The translations under genes were made by a program, and so were the position numbers. Under the pieces are notes generated by a model, which saw only the letters and a program-made list of their open reading frames with translations, was not told the DNA's origin and did not search any database. From positions 1 through 33,033 of the forward strand of contig JAQVCX010000031.1 in the NCBI GenBank assembly GCA_028689545.1: a stretch of 33,033 nucleotides of DNA, in the 5' to 3' direction. How positions within the stretch are numbered: position 1 is the first letter of the stretch; each line of letters opens with the position of its first letter. The DNA is from Parabacteroides sp. (GTDB lineage: Bacteria; Bacteroidota; Bacteroidia; Bacteroidales; Tannerellaceae). This document shows positions 1 to 8,202 of the stretch, piece by piece.

Positions 1-135
1 GGGGCGGCTGAGGAAATAATATCGTCCGGTAGTTGCCATTTGGTGAATCAAGGCGGTCTTGTCGATGTAAAGATAACCGTCTTTGCGAAGGCTCTCGAAG
101 TTCTGTATGCCGATGGGATAAATTGTCTGGTTCAT
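1..135 (-). CDS. AAA-ATPase-like / PD-(D/E)XK nuclease family protein, N-terminal part only
   Basis: This is the first 45 codons of a minus-strand gene that runs off the left edge. The ATG is at 135-133 and the frame stays open to base 1. The protein begins MNQTIYPIGIQNFESLR, continues with DGYLYIDKTALIHQM, and ends at YYFLSRP, where the Walker A loop (usually RRFGKS) would follow. That opening is characteristic of the Bacteroidota family that joins an AAA-ATPase-like domain (PF09820) to a C-terminal PD-(D/E)XK nuclease-like domain. Family members are usually 500-600 residues. They occur in many copies per genome and have no firmly established function. A -7 element lies about 30 bp upstream of the start. 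The family call rests only on the N-terminus, and the catalytic half is not in the window. Confidence 0.8.
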   Translation of the reverse strand, partial: MNQTIYPIGIQNFESLRKDGYLYIDKTALIHQMATTGRYYFLSRP

Positions 136-164
136 ATCGTGCTGTATTTTATGCGACTTATGGA

Positions 165-172
165 CAAAGATA
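165..172 (-). promoter_or_regulatory. -7 promoter element (TATCTTTG) for the partial left-edge gene
   Basis: The minus strand reads TATCTTTG, an exact fit to the Bacteroidota -7 consensus TAnnTTTG, about 30 bp before the ATG at 135. No convincing -33 TTTG is seen at 19-21 bp upstream, so the assignment rests on the -7 box and its position. Confidence 0.55.
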
Positions 173-322
173 CGAAAAACATGAGAGAGGAACCGTTTTT
201 TTAGAAGTAAATTTTCAACAATAATGCCTTTATCTAATAGGGTTTATAACTTTATGAACGCGATCCCATCGTCATTTATTTTGATTATTCTGAGATTTTT
301 CCCTATTTTGCACTTGTTATGA

Positions 323-463
323 CTTGACGACAGGGAGGTTGATAATTATGTCGGCCATAAGTTCACATACGGTCCTTCGTTGAGCGCTAAGGAACTTTAT
401 TTCCCGATCCCGACAAGTGAAATGACTAATAATAAGAATTTGCATCAGAATCCGGATTATTAA
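323..463 (+). pseudogene. susD C-terminal remnant (RagB/SusD family)
   Basis: This frame opens after a TGA at 320-322 and ends at TAA 461-463. It encodes about 46 residues, including DNYVGHKFTYGPSLSAKELY followed by FPIPTSEMTNNKNLHQNPDY and the stop. Ending in 'PIP..E...N..L.QNP(G/D)Y' is the hallmark of the last 20 residues of SusD-like outer-membrane lipoproteins, which bind glycans with their SusC partner. The usual 450-600 upstream residues, the lipobox and any susC are missing. The 190 bp before it are AT-rich and show no SusD-like translation. The remnant sits 54 bp before the fucosidase gene, where susD would stand in a polysaccharide utilisation locus. I infer a deletion that removed susC and most of susD. 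It is too short and startless to be functional. Confidence 0.8.
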
Positions 464-517
464 TCTATCCGGACCAATTATGGAGTAGAAGACAAAATTA
501 GAAATGAGTATTAAAAT

Positions 518-1918
518 ATGAGACAGTTATTGTTATCGATTCTGTTGCTTCCTTTTTGTCTGCTGGGCAATGCGGAAACAAATGAAAAAAAGGCGACTCT
601 TCCTTTGCGAGAGCTTCAACAGCAGTTTGTAGACCTGAAGTTCGGTATGTTTATCCATTTTAATATGGGGACATACATGGAAGAAGATTGGGCGGATCCT
701 GATGCGCCTCTCTCCCTGTTCAATCCGACCCGATTGGATTGTAACCAATGGGCACAAGCTGCGAAATCGGCTAAAATGCGTTACGGATGCCTGACGACGA
801 AGCATCATAATGGTTTTTGCCTATGGGATACAAAGACGACGGACTACAATGCCGTAAAGGCGCCTCTTCATCGGGATGTCGTACGTGAATATGTCGATGC
901 TTTTCATAAGGCCGGTTTAAAGGTGTTTCTTTACTATTCCATCTTGGATATGCACCATGGTATTCGTCCGGGATGTATTACCGAGGCCGATGTTCAGATG
1001 ATCAAGACGCAATTGACGGAGCTATTTACAAATTACGGCGAGATCACGGCGGTCATTATTGACGGTTGGGATGCTCCTTGGTCGCGGATTTCGTATGACG
1101 AGGTACCTTTTGCCGAAATGTATCGTTTGATAAAGAGCTTGCAGCCCAATTGCCTGGTGATGGATTTGAATGCCGCCAAATATCCGACGGAAGCCTTGTT
1201 TTACACGGATATAAAGTCTTATGAACAAAATGCGGGACAGCATATTTCGAAAGAGACAAATAAACTTCCGGCTCTGTCTTGTCTGCCGATTAACTCGAGT
1301 TGGTTCTGGAAGGAGTCATTCCCGACTTCTCCGGTAAAGTCGCCGAGCCTGATTGTCGACGAGAATATTAACCCGATGAACCGGATCGATTGCAATTTCA
1401 TCCTGAATGTTTCTCCCAATCGAGAAGGCTTGATCGACGACAATACATTAACGGCTTTGCGGCAGATCGGCAAATTGTGGGATGACAAGGCCGTTCAGGT
1501 TCCTTTTTTGCCTCCATACGATGCCCCGTTGATCGCTCGTAATTTGTCAAAGTTCCAGACTTGCTATTCAAGCTGGAGCCATGATATGTGGATCATGGAT
1601 TTTGCCAATGATGATGATTTTACAACCAGTTGGACATCAAACGAACAAGTCGAGAAGCCGTGGTATGTAGTCGATTTAAAGCGGACGCATGCCTTCAATA
1701 CGATCGTCATTACGGATCTGAAAAACTCATTCGATACTTATACCTTGTTTTACGAAAAAGCAGGCGAATGGATTCCGATACCGCAGCAAGCTCAAAAAGG
1801 GAGTGTGAAGATACATCGCTTCGACCGGACTTGGGGAGAGAAAATAAAGATTGAAATAGTCCGCTCTTCCGTATCTCCTTCCATAACGGAGTTTGCCGTT
1901 TATGATGAAGAGCGTTAA
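518..1918 (+). CDS. Secreted alpha-L-fucosidase, glycoside hydrolase family 29
   Basis: The 466-residue product should hydrolyse terminal alpha-L-fucose from host or plant glycans in the periplasm or at the cell surface. A signal peptide covers residues 1-19 (MRQLLLSILLLPFCLLGNA). The GH29 catalytic barrel follows at about 30-330. Its landmarks are KFGMFIHFNMGTY (about 42), LTTKHHNGFCLWD (about 92), the nucleophile strand AVIIDGWD with Asp182, and the domain-closing ILNVSPNREGLI (about 297). Residues about 345-466 look like an F5/8-type C (discoidin-like) carbohydrate-binding module, with WYVVDL and ITEFAVYDEE. The start is ATG 518, which puts the signal peptide in frame. No TAnnTTTG box is visible in the 54 bp upstream, so it probably depended on transcription from the susCD genes whose remnant lies just before it. 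Present expression is uncertain. The GH29 call is firm, but linkage specificity cannot be read. Confidence 0.9.
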   Translation: MRQLLLSILLLPFCLLGNAETNEKKATLPLRELQQQFVDLKFGMFIHFNMGTYMEEDWADPDAPLSLFNPTRLDCNQWAQAAKSAKMRYGCLTTKHHNGFCLWDTKTTDYNAVKAPLHRDVVREYVDAFHKAGLKVFLYYSILDMHHGIRPGCITEADVQMIKTQLTELFTNYGEITAVIIDGWDAPWSRISYDEVPFAEMYRLIKSLQPNCLVMDLNAAKYPTEALFYTDIKSYEQNAGQHISKETNKLPALSCLPINSSWFWKESFPTSPVKSPSLIVDENINPMNRIDCNFILNVSPNREGLIDDNTLTALRQIGKLWDDKAVQVPFLPPYDAPLIARNLSKFQTCYSSWSHDMWIMDFANDDDFTTSWTSNEQVEKPWYVVDLKRTHAFNTIVITDLKNSFDTYTLFYEKAGEWIPIPQQAQKGSVKIHRFDRTWGEKIKIEIVRSSVSPSITEFAVYDEER

Positions 1919-1997
1919 GGTTCAGACGTTTGTTTTTTAAAGCATCTTTTTGTGTTATCAGCCTTTGTCTCTAGTTATTCACTTGAGACACCTTTTT

Positions 1998-2043
1998 TCA
2001 GAGAAGATATACTTCAAGTGGCATCGAAGTATATCTTCTCTGA
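1998..2043. terminator. 18-bp perfect inverted repeat downstream of the fucosidase
   Basis: Bases 1998-2015 and 2026-2043 are perfect reverse complements (18 bp) around a 10-nt loop. The repeat starts 80 bp after the fucosidase stop and lies in front of the next gene. T-rich sequence follows on the plus strand, but there is no continuous T-run at the stem base. Transcription termination between the two genes is the simplest role. A binding site for a dimeric protein is the alternative. Confidence 0.6.
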
Positions 2044-2068
2044 TTTCTTGTTATCTTCGTTTTTTATT

Positions 2069-2100
2069 ACGTAATTTGCGTTACGTGAATTGCGTAACGT
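2069..2100 (+). promoter_or_regulatory. Overlapping palindromes just upstream of the ATPase start
   Basis: Two inverted repeats share their middle arm. One is ACGTAA (2069-2074) with TTACGT (2081-2086). The other is CGTTACG (2079-2085) with CGTAACG (2093-2099). They end 8 bp before the ATG at 2108. A possible -7 box TATCTTCG (one mismatch to TAnnTTTG) lies at 2052-2059, so the palindromes would be in the leader. Because the two hairpins exclude each other, an operator or a switchable leader structure is possible. The function is inferred only from layout. Confidence 0.4.
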
Positions 2101-2107
2101 ATATAAG

Positions 2108-3232
2108 ATGCTGAATATGAATAATCCTTTTTTAATAGTTGGTTACCAAGGTCCGGAATATTTTTGTGATCGGGAGAAAGAAACAGAGGTGATTTTATCC
2201 GCTCTTCATAACGGGAGAAATATCACGTTGGTAAGTCCTCGTCGTATGGGGAAGACTGGTTTGATCAAGAATGTCTTTTATATAGTACAAGAAAAGGAGA
2301 TTAACGCGAAGTGTTTCTACTTGGATATTTTCTCTACTCAAAGTCTACGTGAGTTTGTCGCTTTGTTGGGAAGAGAGATCTTAGGAAAACTGGATACTTT
2401 CTCGCAATCCACACTTAAAACCTTGCTCTCTTTTTTTAAGAGTTGCCGTCCCGTGATAACGATGGACGAATTATCAGGCATCCCGTCTATTTCCTTGGAT
2501 ATCGTCCCTTCAAAAGAGGAGGAGACATTAAAGGAAATTTTTGATTACTTACGCCAGTCAGGGAAGGAATGTTATCTGGCAATCGATGAGTTTCAACAAA
2601 TCATGGAATATCCAGAGAAAGGGGTAGAAGGTTTATTACGTTCTTACATTCAATTTTTACCGAATGTCCATTTTATTTTTTCGGGAAGTAAGAAGCACTT
2701 GATGGAATATATATTCTTCTCAATCAAGCGGCCTTTTTACCAATCTACTCAAAAATTATTTTTAGACAAGATAAGTGAGGAGATGTACTTCTCCTTTGCC
2801 CGTTCTTTCTTTGAGAAAGAGGGAAAGGTGCTTCCGGATGAAATATTTGATAAGATTTACACATGGGTAGATGGACATACTTGGTATGTGCAATATTTTT
2901 TGAACCGACTCTTTGCGTTACCTGGAAAAACGCTTTCCATGGAGCTTCTCGATTCTCTTCTGATGGAGATCCTGCAGGAGGAGGAATATACCTTCCAAAC
3001 TTATTTCCAATTATTGACATTCAATCAAATCCAGTTGCTAAAAGCGATAGCCAAAGAAGGGATCGTTCGAGAGGTTAATGCTTCCGTCTTCATCAAAAAA
3101 TACGATTTGAAAGCGGTAAGTAGCGTGAACACTTCTTTGAAAATATTAATGGATAAAGAGTTCATATTAAAACAACCAGATGGTTATATCATATACGATA
3201 GGTTTATGTCTATTTGGTTAAGCCGGCTATAA
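2108..3232 (+). CDS. AAA-type ATPase (ATPase_2 / archaeal-type ATPase family)
   Basis: This is a 374-residue soluble P-loop ATPase of the family related to archaeal ATPases (PF01637). The Walker A is LVSPRRMGKTGLI at about 42-53. The Walker B is CYLAIDEFQQIME at about 158-170. A sensor-1-like strand FIFSGSKKHLM follows at about 198. The C-terminal 150 residues should form a helical lid and winged helix, and end SIWLSRL. The motif YFCDREKE near residue 18 is typical of the Bacteroidota group. Members are often single-gene, lineage-specific units, and their cellular role is not established. An in-frame TTG lies further upstream at 2090, but ATG 2108 (or ATG 2117, MNNPFL) fits homologue-like openings better. 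Codon use is more AT-rich than in ruvB next door, which hints at transfer. It ends 74 bp before the ruvB start. Confidence 0.75.
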   Translation: MLNMNNPFLIVGYQGPEYFCDREKETEVILSALHNGRNITLVSPRRMGKTGLIKNVFYIVQEKEINAKCFYLDIFSTQSLREFVALLGREILGKLDTFSQSTLKTLLSFFKSCRPVITMDELSGIPSISLDIVPSKEEETLKEIFDYLRQSGKECYLAIDEFQQIMEYPEKGVEGLLRSYIQFLPNVHFIFSGSKKHLMEYIFFSIKRPFYQSTQKLFLDKISEEMYFSFARSFFEKEGKVLPDEIFDKIYTWVDGHTWYVQYFLNRLFALPGKTLSMELLDSLLMEILQEEEYTFQTYFQLLTFNQIQLLKAIAKEGIVREVNASVFIKKYDLKAVSSVNTSLKILMDKEFILKQPDGYIIYDRFMSIWLSRL

Positions 3233-3254
3233 AATGATTTTTGTTCAACGAGGA

Positions 3255-3287
3255 TTGGATAAAATCGGTTCGTGATGGTTATCTTTG
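3255..3287 (+). promoter_or_regulatory. ruvB promoter (-33 TTGG, -7 TATCTTTG)
   Basis: An exact -7 box TATCTTTG lies at 3280-3287. A TTGG resembling the -33 box lies at 3255-3258, 21 bp upstream. The predicted transcript starts near 3293-3295. This excludes any ruvB start upstream of it and supports ATG 3307. Confidence 0.65.
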
Positions 3288-3306
3288 CAAGTCAATGAAC
3301 GTGAAT

Positions 3307-4332
3307 ATGGAAGATGATTTTGATATAAGGGATGCCCGGATGCCGGAAAACGAGCGAGAGTACGAGAACGTGCTCCGGCCGCTTTCGCTGCGTGACTTTA
3401 GCGGACAGGCGAAGGTGGTGGAGAACCTGAAGGTGTTTGTCATGGCTGCCCGCATGCGTAAGGAGGCGCTGGATCATGTGCTTTTGCATGGACCTCCCGG
3501 ATTGGGAAAGACTACGTTGTCGAATATTATAGCGAACGAGTTGGGGGTTGGTTTCAAGGTCACGTCGGGGCCGGTGCTGGATAAGCCGGGAGATCTGGCC
3601 GGGGTATTGACCTCGCTGGAGAAGAACGACGTGCTTTTTATCGATGAGATTCACCGGTTGAGTCCGATCGTGGAGGAATACCTGTATTCCGCCATGGAGG
3701 ATTACCGGATCGATATCATGATCGATAAGGGACCGAGCGCACGCTCGATACAGATCGACCTGGCTCCGTTTACATTGATCGGAGCTACGACCCGTAGCGG
3801 TTTGCTGACCAGTCCGCTGCGTGCCCGTTTCGGTATCAATATGCACTTGGAGTATTATGATATGGAGACACTGACGAAGATCGTGCTCCGTAGTGCCAAT
3901 ATATTGAATGTGAAATGTGAGTTGAACGCCGCTCGGGAGATCGCTTCCCGTAGCCGGGGTACGCCTCGTATCGCCAACGCCTTATTGCGCCGTGTGCGTG
4001 ATTTCGCTCAAGTGAAGGGGAATGGGGATATCGATAAGGCGATCGCTTGTTTCTCGCTGGAGGCGTTGAATATAGACCGGTATGGCTTAGACCAAGTCGA
4101 TAATAAGTTGCTGACGACGATCATCGATAAATTCCAAGGAGGCCCGGTCGGATTAACGACGATCGCCACCGCTTTGGGCGAGGATCCCGGAACGATAGAA
4201 GAGGTGTACGAGCCATTCTTGATCAAGGAGGGCTTTATCAAACGCACGCCCCGTGGCCGTGAGGTCACCGATTTAGCTTATACCCATCTAGGACGTAGTC
4301 GGGTGGGGGAACAAGGTTTATTATTTGATTAG
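3307..4332 (+). CDS. ruvB: Holliday junction branch migration ATPase RuvB
   Basis: RuvB is the hexameric DNA-translocating motor that works with RuvA on four-way junctions in recombinational repair. The protein is 341 residues from ATG 3307 and is full length for the family. The landmarks are [12 protein letters not shown] (about 23-34), Walker [10 protein letters not shown] at 62-70, Walker [11 protein letters not shown] (about 110-119), sensor 1 [18 protein letters not shown] (about 158-175), the arginine-rich [20 protein letters not shown], and the C-terminal winged helix with [15 protein letters not shown] and [10 protein letters not shown]. The frame is open further upstream (TTG at 3241, ATG at 3295). 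The promoter at 3255-3287 lies inside that extension, and family proteins start with this [13 protein letters not shown] opening. The downstream flippase begins 11 bp after the stop, so the two are probably co-transcribed. Confidence 0.97.
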   Translation: MEDDFDIRDARMPENEREYENVLRPLSLRDFSGQAKVVENLKVFVMAARMRKEALDHVLLHGPPGLGKTTLSNIIANELGVGFKVTSGPVLDKPGDLAGVLTSLEKNDVLFIDEIHRLSPIVEEYLYSAMEDYRIDIMIDKGPSARSIQIDLAPFTLIGATTRSGLLTSPLRARFGINMHLEYYDMETLTKIVLRSANILNVKCELNAAREIASRSRGTPRIANALLRRVRDFAQVKGNGDIDKAIACFSLEALNIDRYGLDQVDNKLLTTIIDKFQGGPVGLTTIATALGEDPGTIEEVYEPFLIKEGFIKRTPRGREVTDLAYTHLGRSRVGEQGLLFD

Positions 4333-4343
4333 ACAGATACGAT

Positions 4344-5822
4344 ATGGCAGGAGGAATGAAGCGGCTCGCTAAAGAGACGGCTGTTTATGGATTGAGTAGT
4401 ATAGTGGGGCGTTTCCTGAATTGGATGTTGGTACCGATGTACACGCGTGTGTTGGCCGGGACAGGGGATTATGGGATCGTGACGAATTTATATGGGTGGA
4501 CAGCCCTGTTGTTGGTCTTGCTTACTTATGGCATGGAGACGGGGTTCTTCCGTTTCATCAATAAGAAAGAGGAGGAAGAGCCGATGCGCGTATATGCCTC
4601 CGTGCTGTATTGTTTGCTGGGAAGCTCGGCGCTGTTTAGCGTAGTGGTTTTCGCCTTATTGCCATCTATTAGTGGCGGCTTGGGATATGGCGATCATCCG
4701 GAGTATATCGGGATGATGGCGGGTATCGTGGCGGTAGACGCTTTTTGTTGTATTCCGTTCGCTTATCTTCGGTATAAGGGGAAAGCATGGCGTTTCGCCG
4801 GGATTCGGTTGCTGAGTATCTTCTTGAATATTTTCTTGAATATTTTCTTCTTGATCACTTGCCCGTGGTTGCATACCCACTATCCGGAAGCGATAAGCTG
4901 GTTCTATCGTCCGGATTATGGGGTAGGCTATGTATTCGTGGCGAACGTGTTTACTACACTGGTTACCTTATTGCTTTTGATCCCGGATATCTTGCCGGGC
5001 CTACGGGCAAAAGTAGACGGGACGGTCTTGAGACAAATCTTGCGTTATTCCTTCCCGATCCTGATTCTAGGTATTGCCGGTATCTTTAACCAGACGGCGG
5101 ATAAGATCTTGTTTCCATTCTTGTTTGATGATAAGGAGTACGCGAATGAGCAATTGGGTATCTACGGCGCATGCTTCAAGATAGCCGTGGTGATGGTGAT
5201 GTTCACGCAGGCCTTCCGGTATGCCTATGAGCCGTTTATTTTCGCCAAGAACAAGAGCGATGATAATAAGAAAGCCTACTCGGAAGCGATGAAATATTTC
5301 ATCATATTCGCTTTGTTTATCTTCCTCGGGGTTATGTTCTATATCGATATCTTGAAGCACTTTGTCGGGCCGGCCTATTATCCCGGATTACGGGTAGTGC
5401 CGATCGTGATGCTGGGCGAGTTGTTCTTCGGTATTTATTTCAACCTCTCTTTATGGTATAAGCTGATCGACCAGACCCGGTGGGGCGCTTATTTCTCCAC
5501 GATCGGATGTGTGGCCACGGTATCCATTATCTTGCTGTTCGGTCCCTCGCAGGGTTATATGGCTTGCGCGTGGGCATCGTTCTTTTGCAATTTATTGATG
5601 ATGCTTGTATCCTATTTAGTGGGGCAAAAGAAATTCCCGATCGAGTACGATTTGAGATCGGCCTTGATTTATTTCGTAGTGGCGGCGGTGTTATACGTGG
5701 CGGGCATGGCACTGACGATACAGTCCGAATGGCTCCGGCTGGGGTATCGTACGATTCTGTTGTTGGTCTTTCTCGGCTTTATGATAAAAAGAGACTTCGG
5801 GGAGGTTCTGCGGCGGCGATAG
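4344..5822 (+). CDS. Polysaccharide / lipid-linked oligosaccharide flippase (MOP superfamily)
   Basis: This 492-residue integral membrane protein belongs to the Wzx-like polysaccharide transporter group of the MOP superfamily. Such proteins flip undecaprenyl-linked saccharides across the inner membrane for O-antigen, capsule or cell-wall polymer assembly. The opening RLAKETAVYGLSSIVGRFLNWML followed by VPMYTRVL is the family signature. About 12-14 hydrophobic segments are spread over the whole length. A 12-bp in-frame direct repeat near 4822-4845 gives the tandem FLNIFLNI within one segment. Co-transcription with ruvB is likely from the 11-bp gap. No glycosyltransferases adjoin it, so the saccharide it moves cannot be inferred. 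The C-terminus (MIKRDFGEVLRRR) is cytoplasmic and basic. Confidence 0.88.
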   Translation: MAGGMKRLAKETAVYGLSSIVGRFLNWMLVPMYTRVLAGTGDYGIVTNLYGWTALLLVLLTYGMETGFFRFINKKEEEEPMRVYASVLYCLLGSSALFSVVVFALLPSISGGLGYGDHPEYIGMMAGIVAVDAFCCIPFAYLRYKGKAWRFAGIRLLSIFLNIFLNIFFLITCPWLHTHYPEAISWFYRPDYGVGYVFVANVFTTLVTLLLLIPDILPGLRAKVDGTVLRQILRYSFPILILGIAGIFNQTADKILFPFLFDDKEYANEQLGIYGACFKIAVVMVMFTQAFRYAYEPFIFAKNKSDDNKKAYSEAMKYFIIFALFIFLGVMFYIDILKHFVGPAYYPGLRVVPIVMLGELFFGIYFNLSLWYKLIDQTRWGAYFSTIGCVATVSIILLFGPSQGYMACAWASFFCNLLMMLVSYLVGQKKFPIEYDLRSALIYFVVAAVLYVAGMALTIQSEWLRLGYRTILLLVFLGFMIKRDFGEVLRRR

Positions 5823-5886
5823 CTCATGTCTTGTCTTCATAGGATGTTGTACATTAACGATTTTACTCGCAAAAATGATCAAATCT

Positions 5887-5917
5887 TTTGCAGGGTATAG
5901 ATATTTAGCTATTTTTG
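5887..5917 (+). promoter_or_regulatory. Strong Bacteroidota promoter for the kinase-DPP7 operon
   Basis: TTTG at 5887-5890 and TATTTTTG at 5910-5917 are exact matches to the -33 and -7 elements with 19-bp spacing. Transcription should begin near 5924, about 25 nt before the kinase ATG. A five-codon ATG...TAA frame (5926-5943) lies in this short leader and could be chance. Confidence 0.75.
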
Positions 5918-5948
5918 TGATATCCATGAAAACGAAAGACTAATCGGG

Positions 5949-8201
5949 ATGAGAGAAATCATATTGGGTTTGATATTCACGCTATTGTTATTTCTAGGTG
6001 CAAATCTGTCCGCGAACGAAAGGGAAGTTAAAAAGGATATTCTGATAATCAGTTCTTTTTCCCCTTCTACAGAAAATAGTAGTTATACGCTACCTGCTTT
6101 CACGGAACGGATCTGCGCGAAGGGGAATGTGCGGCCTATCGTTCAATATCTCAATAGCGAGAGTGGGATGTATCCGGAATGGAAATGCCGGATGCGCTCC
6201 TTGCTGAAGGATAGCAAGATTAGGCCGGAGCTAGTCGTGATACTGGGTAATGAGGCTTGGGCTGCCTATCGGGAATGTGCCCGGGCTTGGGCGCATATCC
6301 CGGTGATTCTGGGAGATGTCACTTATTTTACGATCGATTATGAAAACAACGGCGAAAATGAAATAGTTCCGCAAGAGCGATTGATAAGAACGAAGGACAC
6401 GTTCGGCGGATATAAGGTATATGGATATTACCAAAAGGATAATATGCGGGCTACGATACAACTGATCAAACAAATCATGCCCCATGTAAGGCATCTGGCC
6501 TTATGTAATGATGATATATACCAGATACCTTATTTGCGGGAATTGGCTGATGACGTGTGTCGCGAGTATGGCATAGATTTCGTGTATTTGTCCGGGAAGG
6601 AGCTTACGACGAGTCAATTGCTGGATACGATAGCCCGGATGGATGACACGTATGCCCTGGTTATTTATACTTGGTACTTGGATAAAGACCGAAATGTGCC
6701 AGTCTCGAATCTGCTTCATAAGGGATTTGCCCGATATACGGATAAAGCGTTCTTTCAGACCAAGAGCAAGGGGGTGCAAACCATGAATTTTATAGGAGGC
6801 GTATATGCGACCGGACAAGGAATAGGACGGGAGCTAGCCTTGTTGGCGGAATCCGTGCTGCAGGGGGATGACCAGGTGGTACATACTTTCTCAGCTTCCG
6901 GGGCGTTGGTGATACCTAGGGTCAATTATCCCGTTTTTTGCCGTTTGGGGCTGGATGAGGATAATCTTCCGGACAATGTGTACTTGAATAATAAGGAGCA
7001 AACCTTTTGGGAGCAATACAAGTACCAGACCATTATCGTGGCGCTTCTTTTCTTGTTCTTGCTGATCGTAACGTTGATGGCGCAGTGGTCGAGATATAAG
7101 TATCATCGGCAAAACAAGAGGCAGCATGCGCTGCTGGAATCTATGTCGTGCATGGTGGCGATCTTTGATCGTGACTTGGTGCTTAAGGAATTGATCAATC
7201 CGCAGTCCAATGTGCTGATCTGTTTTCGGGAAGACGAGATAGTGGGCAAGTCTATTCATGAGTTTGGCCAGTTTCACGAAGAGTATAAGGCCGGAATGGA
7301 GAGCTTGGCTTTATACTTGGAGCGGGCTTTTGTTACGAAAGAGGTACAAGATTTTAATTTTCAGATTGTTTATAAGGGGAATACGTATTATACGGATATA
7401 AAGGTGGTACCGTTTAGCTTGACCAAGGTGTTTTGTTACGCCCAAGATATGACGCAGTTCGTGTCGCAGCGGCAAAAGCTGGCCGAGAGCCAGATGCGCA
7501 TGAGATTGGCGGAAGAGTCCAGCCAGATGAAATCGGCGTTCCTCGCTAATATGAGTCATGAGATACGTACTCCGCTAAACGCGATCGTGGGATTCTCGCA
7601 GTTGATCCTAGAAACGGATGATCCGGAGGAGAAGAAAAACTTTGCCGGGATCATCGAGACCAATAATGAGTTGCTGCTACAATTGGTGAACGATGTACTG
7701 GACTTGTCGAAGATAGAGGCCAATCATTATCAGTTCGTTTTCTCTATGGTGGATTTGCCCCAGCTCTGTGAGGATTTATGTCAGACGCATCGCCTGCGAG
7801 TACAACTGGGCGTTACGCTGTCTTGCCAAGCCTCGCCCGATATAACGAGGCTTTATACCGACAAGAATCGATTGAGCCAGGTATTATCCAACTTCTTGAG
7901 CAACGCGATCAAGTACACTTCGTATGGGACGATCACGCTGGGATACGCAAAGGAGGGCGGATTCGTCCGTTTTTATGTGCGCGATACGGGCAAGGGATTG
8001 AAGAAGGAGGACCTGCCCTATGTATTTGACCGTTTTACTAAATTTGACCCGTTCGTACAAGGGACGGGATTGGGGCTTTCTATTTGCAAGACGCTGATCG
8101 AAAAACTGGGAGGAGAGATTGGCGTGGAATCTGAATGGGGAGAAGGCTCCACTTTTTGGTTCAAGATCCCATTAGAAAAGAATAAGGAAAAGGAGATATA
8201 A
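5949..8201 (+). CDS. Membrane sensor histidine kinase with periplasmic ABC-substrate-binding-like domain
   Basis: The 750-residue sensor kinase has a signal anchor at residues 1-22, then a periplasmic region at about 25-350. That region resembles type 1 solute-binding folds (KDILIISSFSPST; PELVVILGNEAW; IPVILGDVTYF). A membrane helix follows at about 357-378, then a PAS-like domain at about 390-510. The HisKA domain has H-box NMSHEIRTPLNA with phospho-acceptor His537. The HATPase domain has N-box LSNFLSNAIKYT (about 645-656), G1 DTGKG (about 679) and G2 GTGLGLSICKTL (about 705). It ends right after the ATPase domain, so no receiver domain is fused and no response regulator gene is adjacent. 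It presumably phosphorylates a regulator encoded elsewhere. The next gene starts one base after its stop, and a strong promoter precedes it. The ligand is unknown; the downstream peptidase makes a peptide or amino-acid signal an attractive inference. Confidence 0.9.
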   Translation: MREIILGLIFTLLLFLGANLSANEREVKKDILIISSFSPSTENSSYTLPAFTERICAKGNVRPIVQYLNSESGMYPEWKCRMRSLLKDSKIRPELVVILGNEAWAAYRECARAWAHIPVILGDVTYFTIDYENNGENEIVPQERLIRTKDTFGGYKVYGYYQKDNMRATIQLIKQIMPHVRHLALCNDDIYQIPYLRELADDVCREYGIDFVYLSGKELTTSQLLDTIARMDDTYALVIYTWYLDKDRNVPVSNLLHKGFARYTDKAFFQTKSKGVQTMNFIGGVYATGQGIGRELALLAESVLQGDDQVVHTFSASGALVIPRVNYPVFCRLGLDEDNLPDNVYLNNKEQTFWEQYKYQTIIVALLFLFLLIVTLMAQWSRYKYHRQNKRQHALLESMSCMVAIFDRDLVLKELINPQSNVLICFREDEIVGKSIHEFGQFHEEYKAGMESLALYLERAFVTKEVQDFNFQIVYKGNTYYTDIKVVPFSLTKVFCYAQDMTQFVSQRQKLAESQMRMRLAEESSQMKSAFLANMSHEIRTPLNAIVGFSQLILETDDPEEKKNFAGIIETNNELLLQLVNDVLDLSKIEANHYQFVFSMVDLPQLCEDLCQTHRLRVQLGVTLSCQASPDITRLYTDKNRLSQVLSNFLSNAIKYTSYGTITLGYAKEGGFVRFYVRDTGKGLKKEDLPYVFDRFTKFDPFVQGTGLGLSICKTLIEKLGGEIGVESEWGEGSTFWFKIPLEKNKEKEI

Positions 8202-8202
8202 G

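Noticed and set aside
3241..3306. Longer RuvB N-terminus starting at TTG 3241
   Set aside because: A clear promoter with -7 box at 3280-3287 lies inside this stretch, and RuvB proteins begin at the MEDDF-type position.
4822..4860. Frameshift-prone repeat in the flippase gene
   Set aside because: The 12-bp direct repeat is in frame (FLNIFLNI) and the reading frame is intact, so there is no sign of a defect.
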